Below are positions 14,704 through 22,240 of a DNA stretch of 48,525 nucleotides, in pieces; within the stretch, counting starts at the first letter, position 1, and the number at the start of each line of letters is the position of its first letter. A program made the translations under genes and the position numbers. Below the pieces are notes generated by a model. That model worked only from the letters and a program-made list of their open reading frames with translations. It was not told where the DNA came from and ran no database searches. The DNA is from Nonomuraea pusilla (lineage in GTDB: Bacteria; Actinomycetota; Actinomycetes; Streptosporangiales; Streptosporangiaceae), in assembly GCF_900109355.1 (NCBI RefSeq), contig NZ_FOBF01000036.1:1-48525 (forward strand). Reading direction: 5' to 3'.

Positions 14704-16560
14704 TCACCTTCCGCCCGCGCCCGCCCGGCAGGACGGGTTCCCGGCGTTCGTCCAGAGGGTCCAGCCGCCGTCCCTGCCACCCGGTGCCGCCACCGTCCAC
14801 GGGGACGGGGGAGCGCCCGCGTCCCACGGCACCACCGCGCCGCACGCGCCCGCCGGGGGAGCCCCGCGGCGGCCGTCGAAGCGCTCCAGCTCCGTCCACC
14901 ACACCCGGTACGTCAGCGGCACCCACACGTTCCACCGCACCCGCGTGTCCAGCGCCACCCGGCCGGGACCGGGCGCGGGCAGCCAGTCCCTGCCGGGCGG
15001 GGGCGCCGCGGCCGGGGCCAGGTGCACCACGAACGCCACGTTGACCACCGCCAGCACGGCCGTCGCGAGCCGCGGCCCGGGAGCGGCCACGGCCGCCGCC
15101 GTCAGGCAGGCCAGCAGGGCGAGCGCCGCCCATGACGCCCCTGCGAGGTCCAGCCTGTCACGCACCCCGTTGAGGAACATCACCTCCGGGAAGTCGAAGG
15201 CGATGAAGGCGTACCGGTGCAGGCGGTCGCCCGCGTACCAGGCGGCCAGGCCGCCCGCCGCCGCCATGAGCGCCGCGCCCGCCACGGCGTGCGCCACCAC
15301 GGCCCCGCGCCGGGCCCGTACGAGCACCAGCAGCCCGGCCAGCACCCAGGCCGTCGCGACGCAGGCGAGGTACCGGCCGTAGGCGTAGTTGCCCACCCGG
15401 TGCTCGTCCGGCAGGGCGGCCGAGGAGGCGTACGCGACGCCCAGGGTCAGGGCGAGCAGCGCGGCGGCGGCCACGCGGTGGGCGGGCGGGCCGGACCGGC
15501 GCGCCACCAGCGTCACCGCGCCCGCCAGGCCCACGCCGGCCAGGCCCCAGGTGCCGGCGATCAGGTACCAGAGCTGGCCGAGCGCCCCCGACACCGCCCA
15601 CGCCTGGCCGTCCAGGGTGGTGAGGCGGGAGACGAGCAGGCCCGACAGATCGCGCGGGCCGTCCGGGTACAGGCCGGCCGACAGCGCCCGGTTCAGCAGC
15701 ATCCCCGCGCCCGCCACCAGCACCGCCGCCCCGGCCGCCACCCCCGCCCCCCGCCACGTCGCCGGGGTCGCCGGAGCCGGGGTCGGAGCCGGAACCGGAG
15801 CCGGGGTCGCCGGAACCGGGGTTGCCGGAGCCGGAGTCGGGGTCGCCGGAGTCGGGGTCGGAGCCGGGGTCGCCCGAGCCGGGGTCCGGCGCCGGGTGAG
15901 CAGCAGGCGCGCCGCCGTCAGCAGGCACACCGCCAGCAGCACCGTCAGCAGCACCGTCCCGCGCAGGTGCACCGCCATGGCGTACCCGGCCAGCGCGCCC
16001 GCCGCCGCGCCCGCCCTGACCGAGCCCGTCCTGACGAGGTCGTGCACGGCGACCAGCCAGCCCAGCACCAGGGTGGGCAGCACCGCGTCGGCCAGCGCCA
16101 GCCCCGAGAACAGCAGCAGCGACGGCGACAGCGTCGCCGTGAACGCCGCGACCGCCGCGAACCGGCGCCCCACCTCCAGCCGTCGCAGCAGCAGGTACGC
16201 CGGCAGGAACGCCCCCGCCGCCACGGCCGACCCGATCACGACGACCAGCCGGTACGCCGTCACCGGGTCGTCGGTCACCCAGAACACCGGGACGAGCAGC
16301 AGCGCGTACCCGCCCTGGTAGAACGTCGAGCCGCTGAGGTCGCCGCCGACGCCACCCGCCAGCCATCGGGCCGCGACGAGGTAGCCCGTCTCGTCCGGGT
16401 TCGCCACCGGGCCGGTGTGGTCGCGGAACAGCCACAGCCGCAGCAGCACCTGCGCCAGCCACCCGCCGAGCAGCAGCAGGCGCCACCCGCGCCGCGGCCG
16501 TGCCCCCGCCACCGGAGCGGACGGCCTGGCCGGCGCGCGGGCGATGGACGCGATCGACAT
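14704..16560 (-). CDS. GT-C type polytopic membrane glycosyltransferase
   Basis: A 618-residue membrane protein with about ten to twelve helices. After the first helix comes FRDHTGPVANPDETGYLVAA, where the Asp-Glu pair in the first outer loop is the expected catalytic site of polyprenyl-phosphate-sugar-dependent GT-C (GT39/ArnT-like) enzymes. A Pro/Ala/Thr-rich run (about residues 225-265) interrupts a loop between helices. The C-terminal 80 residues form an outer-face soluble tail ending NPSCRAGAGGR. The ATG at 16560 follows GGGAGGG closely; an upstream in-frame ATG (16599) lies within the terminator hairpin of the preceding gene. Acceptor and donor are unknown; cell-wall or protein glycosylation is a family-level guess. 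Confidence 0.75.
   Translation of the reverse strand: MSIASIARAPARPSAPVAGARPRRGWRLLLLGGWLAQVLLRLWLFRDHTGPVANPDETGYLVAARWLAGGVGGDLSGSTFYQGGYALLLVPVFWVTDDPVTAYRLVVVIGSAVAAGAFLPAYLLLRRLEVGRRFAAVAAFTATLSPSLLLFSGLALADAVLPTLVLGWLVAVHDLVRTGSVRAGAAAGALAGYAMAVHLRGTVLLTVLLAVCLLTAARLLLTRRRTPARATPAPTPTPATPTPAPATPVPATPAPVPAPTPAPATPATWRGAGVAAGAAVLVAGAGMLLNRALSAGLYPDGPRDLSGLLVSRLTTLDGQAWAVSGALGQLWYLIAGTWGLAGVGLAGAVTLVARRSGPPAHRVAAAALLALTLGVAYASSAALPDEHRVGNYAYGRYLACVATAWVLAGLLVLVRARRGAVVAHAVAGAALMAAAGGLAAWYAGDRLHRYAFIAFDFPEVMFLNGVRDRLDLAGASWAALALLACLTAAAVAAPGPRLATAVLAVVNVAFVVHLAPAAAPPPGRDWLPAPGPGRVALDTRVRWNVWVPLTYRVWWTELERFDGRRGAPPAGACGAVVPWDAGAPPSPWTVAAPGGRDGGWTLWTNAGNPSCRAGAGGR
15761..15895. repeat. GGNGCC-type hexamer repeat coding Pro-Ala-Thr-Val
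   Basis: Imperfect repeats of units such as GGAGCCGGGGTC and GGAACC fill this stretch inside the glycosyltransferase gene. They encode a low-complexity TPAPTPTPATPTPAPATPVP-like linker between transmembrane helices. The frame is kept throughout. Confidence 0.8.
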
Positions 16561-16575
16561 CTTCCCTCCCCCTGA

Positions 16576-16602
16576 CCGGTGCCGGGACGATCCCGGCACC
16601 GG
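16576..16602 (-). terminator. Terminator hairpin after the DHA2 exporter
   Basis: CCGGTGCCGGGA (16576-16587) and TCCCGGCACCGG (16591-16602) form a perfect 12-bp stem with a three-base loop. It lies about 75 bases downstream of the exporter stop on the minus strand and just ahead of the glycosyltransferase ribosome binding site, insulating the two genes. Confidence 0.75.
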
Positions 16603-16676
16603 GAGAGGGAGTCCAACAGAAGCCCGATAACCCCCATGTCACCTGATGTGGTTATACGGAGGTTATGCACCCCGCG

Positions 16677-18335
16677 TCAGGGGCGTCGCACCCGCCGCTC
16701 GCCCCCGAGGCGTCGCACCGGCCGCTCGCCTGAGCCGGGGGAGGACGCGGGGCCCGGGGCGGGCGCCGTGGAGGCGCCCTCCGGAGCGAGGCCGCGCCGG
16801 GCGACCGCCGCCGACACGGCCCCGGCCACCAGGAACGCGGCCACCAGCGCCAGGGTCCCCGCGAGCCCGTACGAGAGGTAGACGCCGCCCAGCCCGGCCA
16901 CCGCGAGCACGGAGGCGAGCATCGGCCCGGTCGAGTTGATCGCGGACACCGCCGACGCCCGCGCCGCTCCCGCCACCGCCGACACCTGCGCGATCAGCGG
17001 GCTGTAGGCCGCGGCGTGCCCCGCACCCGCCGCGAACAGCAGAGGCGCCGTCACCGCCGCGGGCCACGCCCCGGCGAGAGCGGGCGATCCCACCGAAGGG
17101 GACAGGCCCACCGCCCCGGCGACCCCGCCCGCCTCTGACAGCCCGCCGGCCTCTGGCAGCCCGCCGGCCTCTGGCAGCCCGCCCGCCCCTGGCAGCCCGT
17201 CCGCCCCTGGCAGGCCGGTCAGGACGGCGAGGGCCACCGCCACCGCCGCGAACACGAGCGGCCCCGCCACCGGCAGCGCCGCCCGCGCCCTGGCCGGCAG
17301 GTGCGCCCACGTCAGGCTCAGCGCCGCGAACCCGCACGCGTACGGGACGAACGCCAGCCCCGCCGCGAGCGGCCCGAAGCCCAGCTCCTCCTGCAGGTGC
17401 AGCGTGAGCGCGAACAGGAACGCCGTGTAGCACGCCATCACCAGCACGCACGCCAGCAGGCCGGGTCCTGCGCCGCGCAGCCGCAGCACGCCGAGGTCCA
17501 GCAGCGGCAGCCCGCCGCGCGCGGCCAGCCGCGTCTCGGCCGCCGCGAACCCCGCGAACAGCACCCCTCCGGCGGGCAGGCAGAGCCACGTCCAGAGCGG
17601 CCAGCCGTGCTCCCGGCCGAGGACCAGCGGCACCAGCACGGCGGTCATGGCGGCGGTCAGCAGCGCCACGCCCGCCAGGTCGAGCCTGGCGGCCGTGCGC
17701 TCCGCCCGGGGCAGCAGCCGCGCCCCGGCGAGGACGAGCACCACGCCCACGGGCACGTTCACCAGGAAGACCGGCCGCCAGGACAGCCCCAGCAGGTCGG
17801 CCCCCACCACCAGCCCGCCCGCGACCTGCCCGGCCGCCACGCCGAGCGCCAGCACCATCGAGTACAGCCCGACGGCCCGCCGCAGCGCCGCCCCCGACCG
17901 CCGCAGCCGGATGAGCGAGAACACCTGCGGGATCATCAGCGCCGCCCCGGCGGCCTGCGCCACCCGGGCGGCCACCAGCAGCGGCGCGTCCGGGGCGAGG
18001 CCGCACAGCAGCGACGCGCAGGTGAACCCGGCCAGGCCCGCCAGGAACGCCCGCCGGTGGCCGAGCAGGTCGCCGAGCCGCGCGCCGGTGACGATGAGCA
18101 CGCCCATGGCGAGCAGGTACGCCGACACGACGAGTTGCAGGGCGACGCCGGACGCGCCGAGGTCGCGCTGGATCGCGGGCAGGGCGACGTTGACGATGGA
18201 GCCGTCCATGGAGGCCATGGCCTGACCGGTGAGCAGGACGGCGAGCAGGGCGCCCGGACGTCCGGGGGCCTGCTGGGCGGGAGGATGCGACACGCCCGCC
18301 ACCGTGCCGCACCTGGCGCCGCCGGTCTTGAACAT
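16677..18335 (-). CDS. MFS drug-efflux transporter, DHA2 (EmrB/QacA) type
   Basis: A 552-residue transporter with about 14 helices. Family signatures include LAVLLTGQAMASMDGSIVNV (motif D1), the loop GARLGDLLGHRRAFLAG (motif A) and the motif-C-like region VLALGVAAGQVAGG. A Gly/Pro/Glu-rich insertion coded by 18-bp tandem repeats sits in the loop after helix 11 or so. The C-terminal tail is basic and Pro-rich. The start is uncertain: the GTG about 14 codons inside (VSHPPAQQ) would remove a non-hydrophobic leader. The substrate is unknown; no neighbouring TetR/MarR regulator is adjacent. Confidence 0.85.
   Translation of the reverse strand: MFKTGGARCGTVAGVSHPPAQQAPGRPGALLAVLLTGQAMASMDGSIVNVALPAIQRDLGASGVALQLVVSAYLLAMGVLIVTGARLGDLLGHRRAFLAGLAGFTCASLLCGLAPDAPLLVAARVAQAAGAALMIPQVFSLIRLRRSGAALRRAVGLYSMVLALGVAAGQVAGGLVVGADLLGLSWRPVFLVNVPVGVVLVLAGARLLPRAERTAARLDLAGVALLTAAMTAVLVPLVLGREHGWPLWTWLCLPAGGVLFAGFAAAETRLAARGGLPLLDLGVLRLRGAGPGLLACVLVMACYTAFLFALTLHLQEELGFGPLAAGLAFVPYACGFAALSLTWAHLPARARAALPVAGPLVFAAVAVALAVLTGLPGADGLPGAGGLPEAGGLPEAGGLSEAGGVAGAVGLSPSVGSPALAGAWPAAVTAPLLFAAGAGHAAAYSPLIAQVSAVAGAARASAVSAINSTGPMLASVLAVAGLGGVYLSYGLAGTLALVAAFLVAGAVSAAVARRGLAPEGASTAPAPGPASSPGSGERPVRRLGGERRVRRP
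17124..17213. repeat. Five 18-bp tandem repeats within the DHA2 exporter gene
   Basis: Five consecutive 18-bp units (17124, 17142, 17160, 17178, 17196) of the form CCCGCCGGCCTCTGGCAG, with units two and three identical, encode a repeated six-residue LPEAGG-like motif on the minus strand. Being a multiple of three, copy changes preserve the frame. Confidence 0.9.
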
Positions 18336-18378
18336 CCTTGCGCCGCGCCACCGGGACGCGCGGCGCGGGCGCGGACGG

Positions 18379-18918
18379 TCAGCCGCCGGGTCCTGTGGGG
18401 TTGAGCGGCGCCATGTCGCCGTGCTCAGGAAGGTCGCCGCGCTCCACCGGGGAGTGCGGGGGAGAGGGCGTGCCCGTGCCGACCGCCGGACGCGCCGACT
18501 CGGCCGCCTGCTTCAGCACGCCCCGCTCGACCTGGCCGACGTCGCAGATCAGCCGCAGGTGATGGTCCTCGCGGACGGCCGCGTACTCCTGCCGCCCGCC
18601 GTCGACGGTGAACCAGCCGGTGCCGTCGCGCTCGCAGGTGCCCGAGCACCGGTACGGCCCGCGATCGACCCGCATCTCCACCCGCCTGCCGTCGGGGGAG
18701 GTGTAGAACGCGCCGAACCCCTCTTCGTTGATGCCGCCCACCGACTGCTCGGCCAGCTCGTACCCGGGGAGCTCCACCACGTACATCAGGTCGGGCGCCG
18801 CGCCCTGCCGCAGCGCCTGGTCGATGACGTCCTGGCTGAGGGCGCCCGCGGTGCCGCAGCCCGCCACCAGCGCGAACGTCAGCCCGAACGTCAGCGCCGC
18901 CGTCTCCTTGTGCCGCAC
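18379..18918 (-). CDS. Putative lipoprotein of unknown function
   Basis: A 179-residue protein starting at the GTG at 18918, which has GGGAGG four bases upstream; an ATG at 18942 lacks such a site. The leader is basic (VRHKETAALTF) followed by a hydrophobic stretch ending in the lipobox LVAGC, so the mature protein is probably lipid-anchored outside the cell. The mature part contains ELPGYELAEQSVGGINEEGF and two close Cys residues in YRCSGTCERDGTGWFTVDGG, likely a disulfide. The C terminus is Pro-rich and disordered. I do not recognise a family. It precedes the DHA2 exporter on the same strand by about 40 bases. Confidence 0.7.
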   Translation of the reverse strand: MRHKETAALTFGLTFALVAGCGTAGALSQDVIDQALRQGAAPDLMYVVELPGYELAEQSVGGINEEGFGAFYTSPDGRRVEMRVDRGPYRCSGTCERDGTGWFTVDGGRQEYAAVREDHHLRLICDVGQVERGVLKQAAESARPAVGTGTPSPPHSPVERGDLPEHGDMAPLNPTGPGG

Positions 18919-18984
18919 TCTGCCTCCCGCACCGTCGATCACCCTGCCGCCAGTATCGCCTGTGCCTCGCGGGCGCGAGCCGGG

Positions 18985-19608
18985 TCAGGGGAGGCGGATG
19001 AGGCGGCGTTCGACGGCGGCGGTCACGGCGGCCGTGCGGGTCTCGACGCCGAGCTTGCCGTAGATGTGCACCAGGTGCGTCTTGACCGTCGCCTCCGTGA
19101 TGAACAGGCGCCTGGCGATCTCCCTGTTGCCCGCGCCGCTCGCCAGCAGCTCCAGGATCTCGACCTCGCGCGCGCTGAGCGCCGTGCCGGGCTCCCGCAT
19201 CCGCCGCATCATCCGGGTCGCCACCCTGGCCGACAGCACGGTCTCGCCCCTGGCGGCGGCGCGGATGCCCTGGAACAGCTCCTCCGGCGGGCAGGCCTTG
19301 AGCAGGTAGCCGGTCGCCCCCGCGTCGACGGCCCGCATGAGGTCGGCGTCGGTCTCGTACGTCGTCAGCACGAGGACCTGCGGCGGCGACGGCAGCGCGC
19401 GGACCCGCCTGGTCGTCTCCACGCCGTCGATGCCGTCGCCGAGCTGGAGGTCCATGAGCACGACGTCCGGCTCGCGGGCGGCGATCCCGCGCAGCGCCTC
19501 CTCGCCGCCGGCGGCCTCGCCGACGACCTCCATGTCGGTCTCGCCGCCGAGCAGCGCCACCAGCCCGGCGCGGACCACGGGGTGGTCGTCCACCAGGAAC
19601 AGCCTCAT
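18985..19608 (-). CDS. NarL/LuxR-type response regulator (SenR-like by context)
   Basis: A 207-residue response regulator. The receiver domain has the acidic pair Asp7-Asp8, phosphoacceptor Asp53 (VVLMDLQLGD), conserved Thr in VLVLTTYETD and Lys in GYLLKACPPEEL. The C-terminal LuxR helix-turn-helix is ALSAREVEILELLASGAGNR followed by EIARRLFITEATVKTHLVHI. The ATG at 19608 overlaps the kinase stop codon (ATGA), so kinase and regulator are cotranslated. Divergent placement next to an HbpS/GlcG-type secreted protein resembles the SenS-SenR-HbpS system of Streptomyces; the match is by arrangement and family, not by alignment. Confidence 0.9.
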   Translation of the reverse strand: MRLFLVDDHPVVRAGLVALLGGETDMEVVGEAAGGEEALRGIAAREPDVVLMDLQLGDGIDGVETTRRVRALPSPPQVLVLTTYETDADLMRAVDAGATGYLLKACPPEELFQGIRAAARGETVLSARVATRMMRRMREPGTALSAREVEILELLASGAGNREIARRLFITEATVKTHLVHIYGKLGVETRTAAVTAAVERRLIRLP

Positions 19609-20792
19609 CGCGCCTCCTCCCGGCCCCACCCGGCGGGCACGGCCGTGGCCACCCTGGCGGCCACGGCCGTGCCCTCGCCGGGGACGCTTTCGACGGCCAG
19701 CGTGCCGTCGACCTCGGCCAGCCGGGCGCGCATCGCCCGCAGTCCGAACCCGCGTCCGGGCGCCGGCGCGGGTTCGGCGAAACCGGCGCCGTCGTCGAAC
19801 ACGTCCAGCGTCACCTCGCCGTCCAGGTAGGACAGCGTCACCGTGGCGGCGCGCGCGCCCGCGTGGTCGCGGACGTTGGCCAGCGCCCCTTGGGCCACCC
19901 GCAGCAGCGCCGCCTGCACGTCGGGTGCCAGCGGGTAGGCCTCGCCCTCCTGACGGAAGCGCACCAGGGGCCCGGAGTCCGGACCGGAGGCGTCGGCGGA
20001 GTGCGCGCACAGCCGGGCCAGCGCCTCGGGCAGCGAGCCGTCCACCAGGCCGGGCGGCTGGAGGTCGCGGACGAACCGCCGGGCCTCGTCGAGGTTCTCC
20101 GCGGCGGCCGCGGCGGCGCGGCGTACGTGCGCGCGGGCGAGCTCGGGGTCGGACGCCCACATGCGGTCGGCGGCCTGGAGGAGGATGCCCATGCTGGTCA
20201 GCCCCTGCGCCAGCGTGTCGTGGATCTCCCTGGCGAGCCGCTCGCGCTCCTCCAGCACTCCGGTACGGTGCCTGGAGCCGGCCAGCGTGCCGCGCGTGCG
20301 GACGAGGTCGTCGATGAGGAGCTGCCGGGCCGAGCTCTCGCGCTGGAGCTCCCAGAACACGACCGCGGTCATGGTGGCCACGCCGATGGGTGCGAGGATC
20401 AGGCTGACGTCCACCTCCCGCGCGATCTCCAACTGCGCCGCGATCACCACGAGCGTGAGCGCCGCCGCGGCGACGGCGAACCCGCGCGCGTTCAGCAGCC
20501 GCAGGCACACGAACAGCAGGGGGACGGCGCACCAGCTGAACGACGGCGCGAGGACCACCAGCGCCAGCCACACCGCGGAGACCCCGCCCAGCCAGACGAG
20601 CCGCCGGAGCCCGAGACGGCTCCAGAGGGCGATGCCGGCCGCGTAGGCCAGGGCGAGCAGCCCGGCGACCGCGAGCGCCGCGACGGTGCGCGGGACCAGG
20701 TCGTGCCGCGACACCAGCCGCAGGGCGGAGGCCAGGAGCAGCAGGTAGAACCCGGCATGCATGGCCCAGTTGAGCCAGACGCGCTCCCTCAT
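19605..20792 (-). CDS. Sensor histidine kinase (SenS-like by context)
   Basis: A 395-residue kinase with five or six N-terminal helices (about residues 8-150), a coiled-coil-like region, a HisKA_3 dimerisation domain with His191 in LAREIHDTLAQGLTSMG, and an HATPase_c domain (RVAQGALANVRDHAGA for the N box, DVFDDGAGF for the G1 box, GRGFGLRAMRARLAEVDG for the G2 box). The ATG at 20792 is preceded by GGAGGAGGG with good spacing; longer in-frame extensions are intergenic. No large extracellular sensor domain is present, so signal input would be through the helices or a partner, as HbpS serves for SenS. It forms an operon with the downstream response regulator. Confidence 0.9.
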   Translation of the reverse strand: MRERVWLNWAMHAGFYLLLLASALRLVSRHDLVPRTVAALAVAGLLALAYAAGIALWSRLGLRRLVWLGGVSAVWLALVVLAPSFSWCAVPLLFVCLRLLNARGFAVAAAALTLVVIAAQLEIAREVDVSLILAPIGVATMTAVVFWELQRESSARQLLIDDLVRTRGTLAGSRHRTGVLEERERLAREIHDTLAQGLTSMGILLQAADRMWASDPELARAHVRRAAAAAAENLDEARRFVRDLQPPGLVDGSLPEALARLCAHSADASGPDSGPLVRFRQEGEAYPLAPDVQAALLRVAQGALANVRDHAGARAATVTLSYLDGEVTLDVFDDGAGFAEPAPAPGRGFGLRAMRARLAEVDGTLAVESVPGEGTAVAARVATAVPAGWGREEAR

Positions 20793-20868
20793 CGCCCTCC
20801 TCCCCAGCGGACCTGCTCCCCGACCGTACCGGCTGGTCGAGCCTGGCCCGGACGCCCGGGGCGGCGCA

Positions 20869-20884
20869 TCAACCGATCGGTTGA
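20869..20884. promoter_or_regulatory. Perfect 16-bp palindrome between kinase and HbpS-like genes
   Basis: TCAACCGATCGGTTGA is a perfect 16-bp palindrome in the 206-base divergent region, 76 bases from the kinase start and 114 from the secreted-protein start. Its position suits an operator shared by both promoters, for example for the response regulator itself. Confidence 0.6.
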
Positions 20885-20998
20885 CCCCTGGCTCGACCGC
20901 TCGGCGGCGGCGGATCGCCCGCGCTCCCGATGGCAGGGGACGGCGCCCGCGCCACGCTGGACGTGCACGGTTCGACCCCACGCTGAACTGGAGAAACC

Positions 20999-21547
20999 AT
21001 GATCGGTACCGCTCGCGCCCGCCTGTTCGCCGGCCCTGTCGCCGGGTTCGCCCTCCTGGCCGGGACGTTCGCCGTCGCCGCGCCCGCCGCCCAGGCCGCG
21101 CCGGACAGGAAGGAGCCCGCCGCGCAGGCCGTCGTGCAGACCTCCGCGCTCTCCGCCGACGCCGCCCTGAAGATCGCCGACGCCGCCATGAAGGAGGCCG
21201 TCAAGCAGAAGCAGCGGGTCACCGTCGTGGTCGTCGACAGGTCGGGTGCGACCCGGCTGGTGCTGAAGGGCGACGGCGCGGGCCCGCAGACGGAGGAGTC
21301 GGCCAGGCGGAAGGCGTTCACGGCGGTCTCCTTCGGCAGGACGACCGGCGAGCTGGGCAAGGGCCTCACCGGTACGGGTCCGTCGATCGCCGACATCCCC
21401 GGCACCCTGTTCCTCGCGGGCGGCGTCCCCGTCGTGTCGGGCGGCGCTCCGGTCGCGGGCATCGGCGTGGGCGGGGCGCCCAGCGGCGACATCGACGAGG
21501 CCATCGCGCAGGCGGGGCTCAAGGCGGTCGCCGGGCAGCTCGGCTGA
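20999..21547 (+). CDS. Secreted GlcG/HbpS-family (DUF336) heme-binding-type protein
   Basis: A 182-residue protein with a Sec signal peptide (about residues 1-37, cleavage near AQA-APD). The mature domain is GlcG/HbpS-like: AALKIADAAMKEAVKQKQRV, then VVVVDRSGATRLVLKGDGAG, ESARRKAFTAVSFGR, and the Gly-rich C-terminal block GGVPVVSGGAPVAGIGVGGA, then DIDEAIAQAGLKAV. In Streptomyces reticuli HbpS is a secreted octameric heme-binding protein that modulates the SenS kinase; here the gene is divergent from a kinase/regulator pair of the matching type. Whether this homologue binds heme is not visible from sequence alone. The ATG at 20999 has GGAGA seven bases before it. Confidence 0.88.
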   Translation: MIGTARARLFAGPVAGFALLAGTFAVAAPAAQAAPDRKEPAAQAVVQTSALSADAALKIADAAMKEAVKQKQRVTVVVVDRSGATRLVLKGDGAGPQTEESARRKAFTAVSFGRTTGELGKGLTGTGPSIADIPGTLFLAGGVPVVSGGAPVAGIGVGGAPSGDIDEAIAQAGLKAVAGQLG

Positions 21548-21628
21548 GACGGCCTGGCAAGCTGGGGCCGCTTCGGTGGGGTCTGTGCTGGTCTGGTGTG
21601 ATATCAGGTGACCTGGGAAGGGGGAGGC

Positions 21629-22222
21629 ATGCTCGATGACCAGTTGCTCGCCCGCGCCGCCCGCGGCGACGTCGCCGGGGTCCGCGACCTGCTCGCGGCC
21701 GGCGCCGACGTCGAGGCCCGCGACGCCACCGGCCGCACGGCCCTGCTGCTCGCCGTCGCCGGCGACCACGTGGAGGTGGCCGAGATGCTGGTGGCGGCCG
21801 GCGCCGACCCGGACGCGCAGGACGCCAGGCGCGACTCGCCCTGGCTGGTCACCGGCGTGACGGGCAGCGTCGCCATGCTGAGGACGCTCCTCCCCGCAGG
21901 CCCCGACCTGACGCTGCGCAACCGCTACGGCGGCGTGTCCCTCATCCCCGCCTGCGAGCGCGGGCACGTGGACTACGTCCGCGAGGTGCTGAAGACCGGC
22001 ATCGACGTCGACCACGTCAACGACCTCGGCTGGACCGGCCTGCTGGAGGCGGTCATCCTCGGCGACGGCGGCGCTCCGTACCAGGAGATCGTCCGCCTGC
22101 TCGTGGAGGCGGGCGCCGACGTGAACCTGGCCGACCGCGAGGGCGTCACCCCGCTCGCCCACGCGGTGGCGAAGGGCCAGACGCGGGTGGCCGCCCTGCT
22201 CCGCGCCGCCGGAGCCCGCTGA
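21629..22222 (+). CDS. Ankyrin-repeat protein
   Basis: A 197-residue protein made of five to six ankyrin repeats and little else. Canonical units include DATGRTALLLAVAGDHVEVA, EMLVAAGADPDAQDA, IVRLLVEAGADVNLADREGV, and TPLAHAVAKGQTRVAALLRAA. Middle repeats are degenerate. There is no signal peptide. It is probably a cytoplasmic protein-binding module; the partner is unknown. The ATG at 21629 begins a natural first helix (MLDDQLLARAARGD); a GTG at 21608 would add seven residues from the purine-rich ribosome-binding stretch. It converges on the flavoprotein gene with 18 bases between stops. Confidence 0.88.
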   Translation: MLDDQLLARAARGDVAGVRDLLAAGADVEARDATGRTALLLAVAGDHVEVAEMLVAAGADPDAQDARRDSPWLVTGVTGSVAMLRTLLPAGPDLTLRNRYGGVSLIPACERGHVDYVREVLKTGIDVDHVNDLGWTGLLEAVILGDGGAPYQEIVRLLVEAGADVNLADREGVTPLAHAVAKGQTRVAALLRAAGAR

Positions 22223-22240
22223 CCCGCACCGGGTCCACCC

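Noticed and set aside
15761..15895. Regular repeats suggesting a CRISPR array
   Set aside because: There are no spacers; units are contiguous hexamers inside a coding frame. No CRISPR array or cas gene is visible anywhere in the window.
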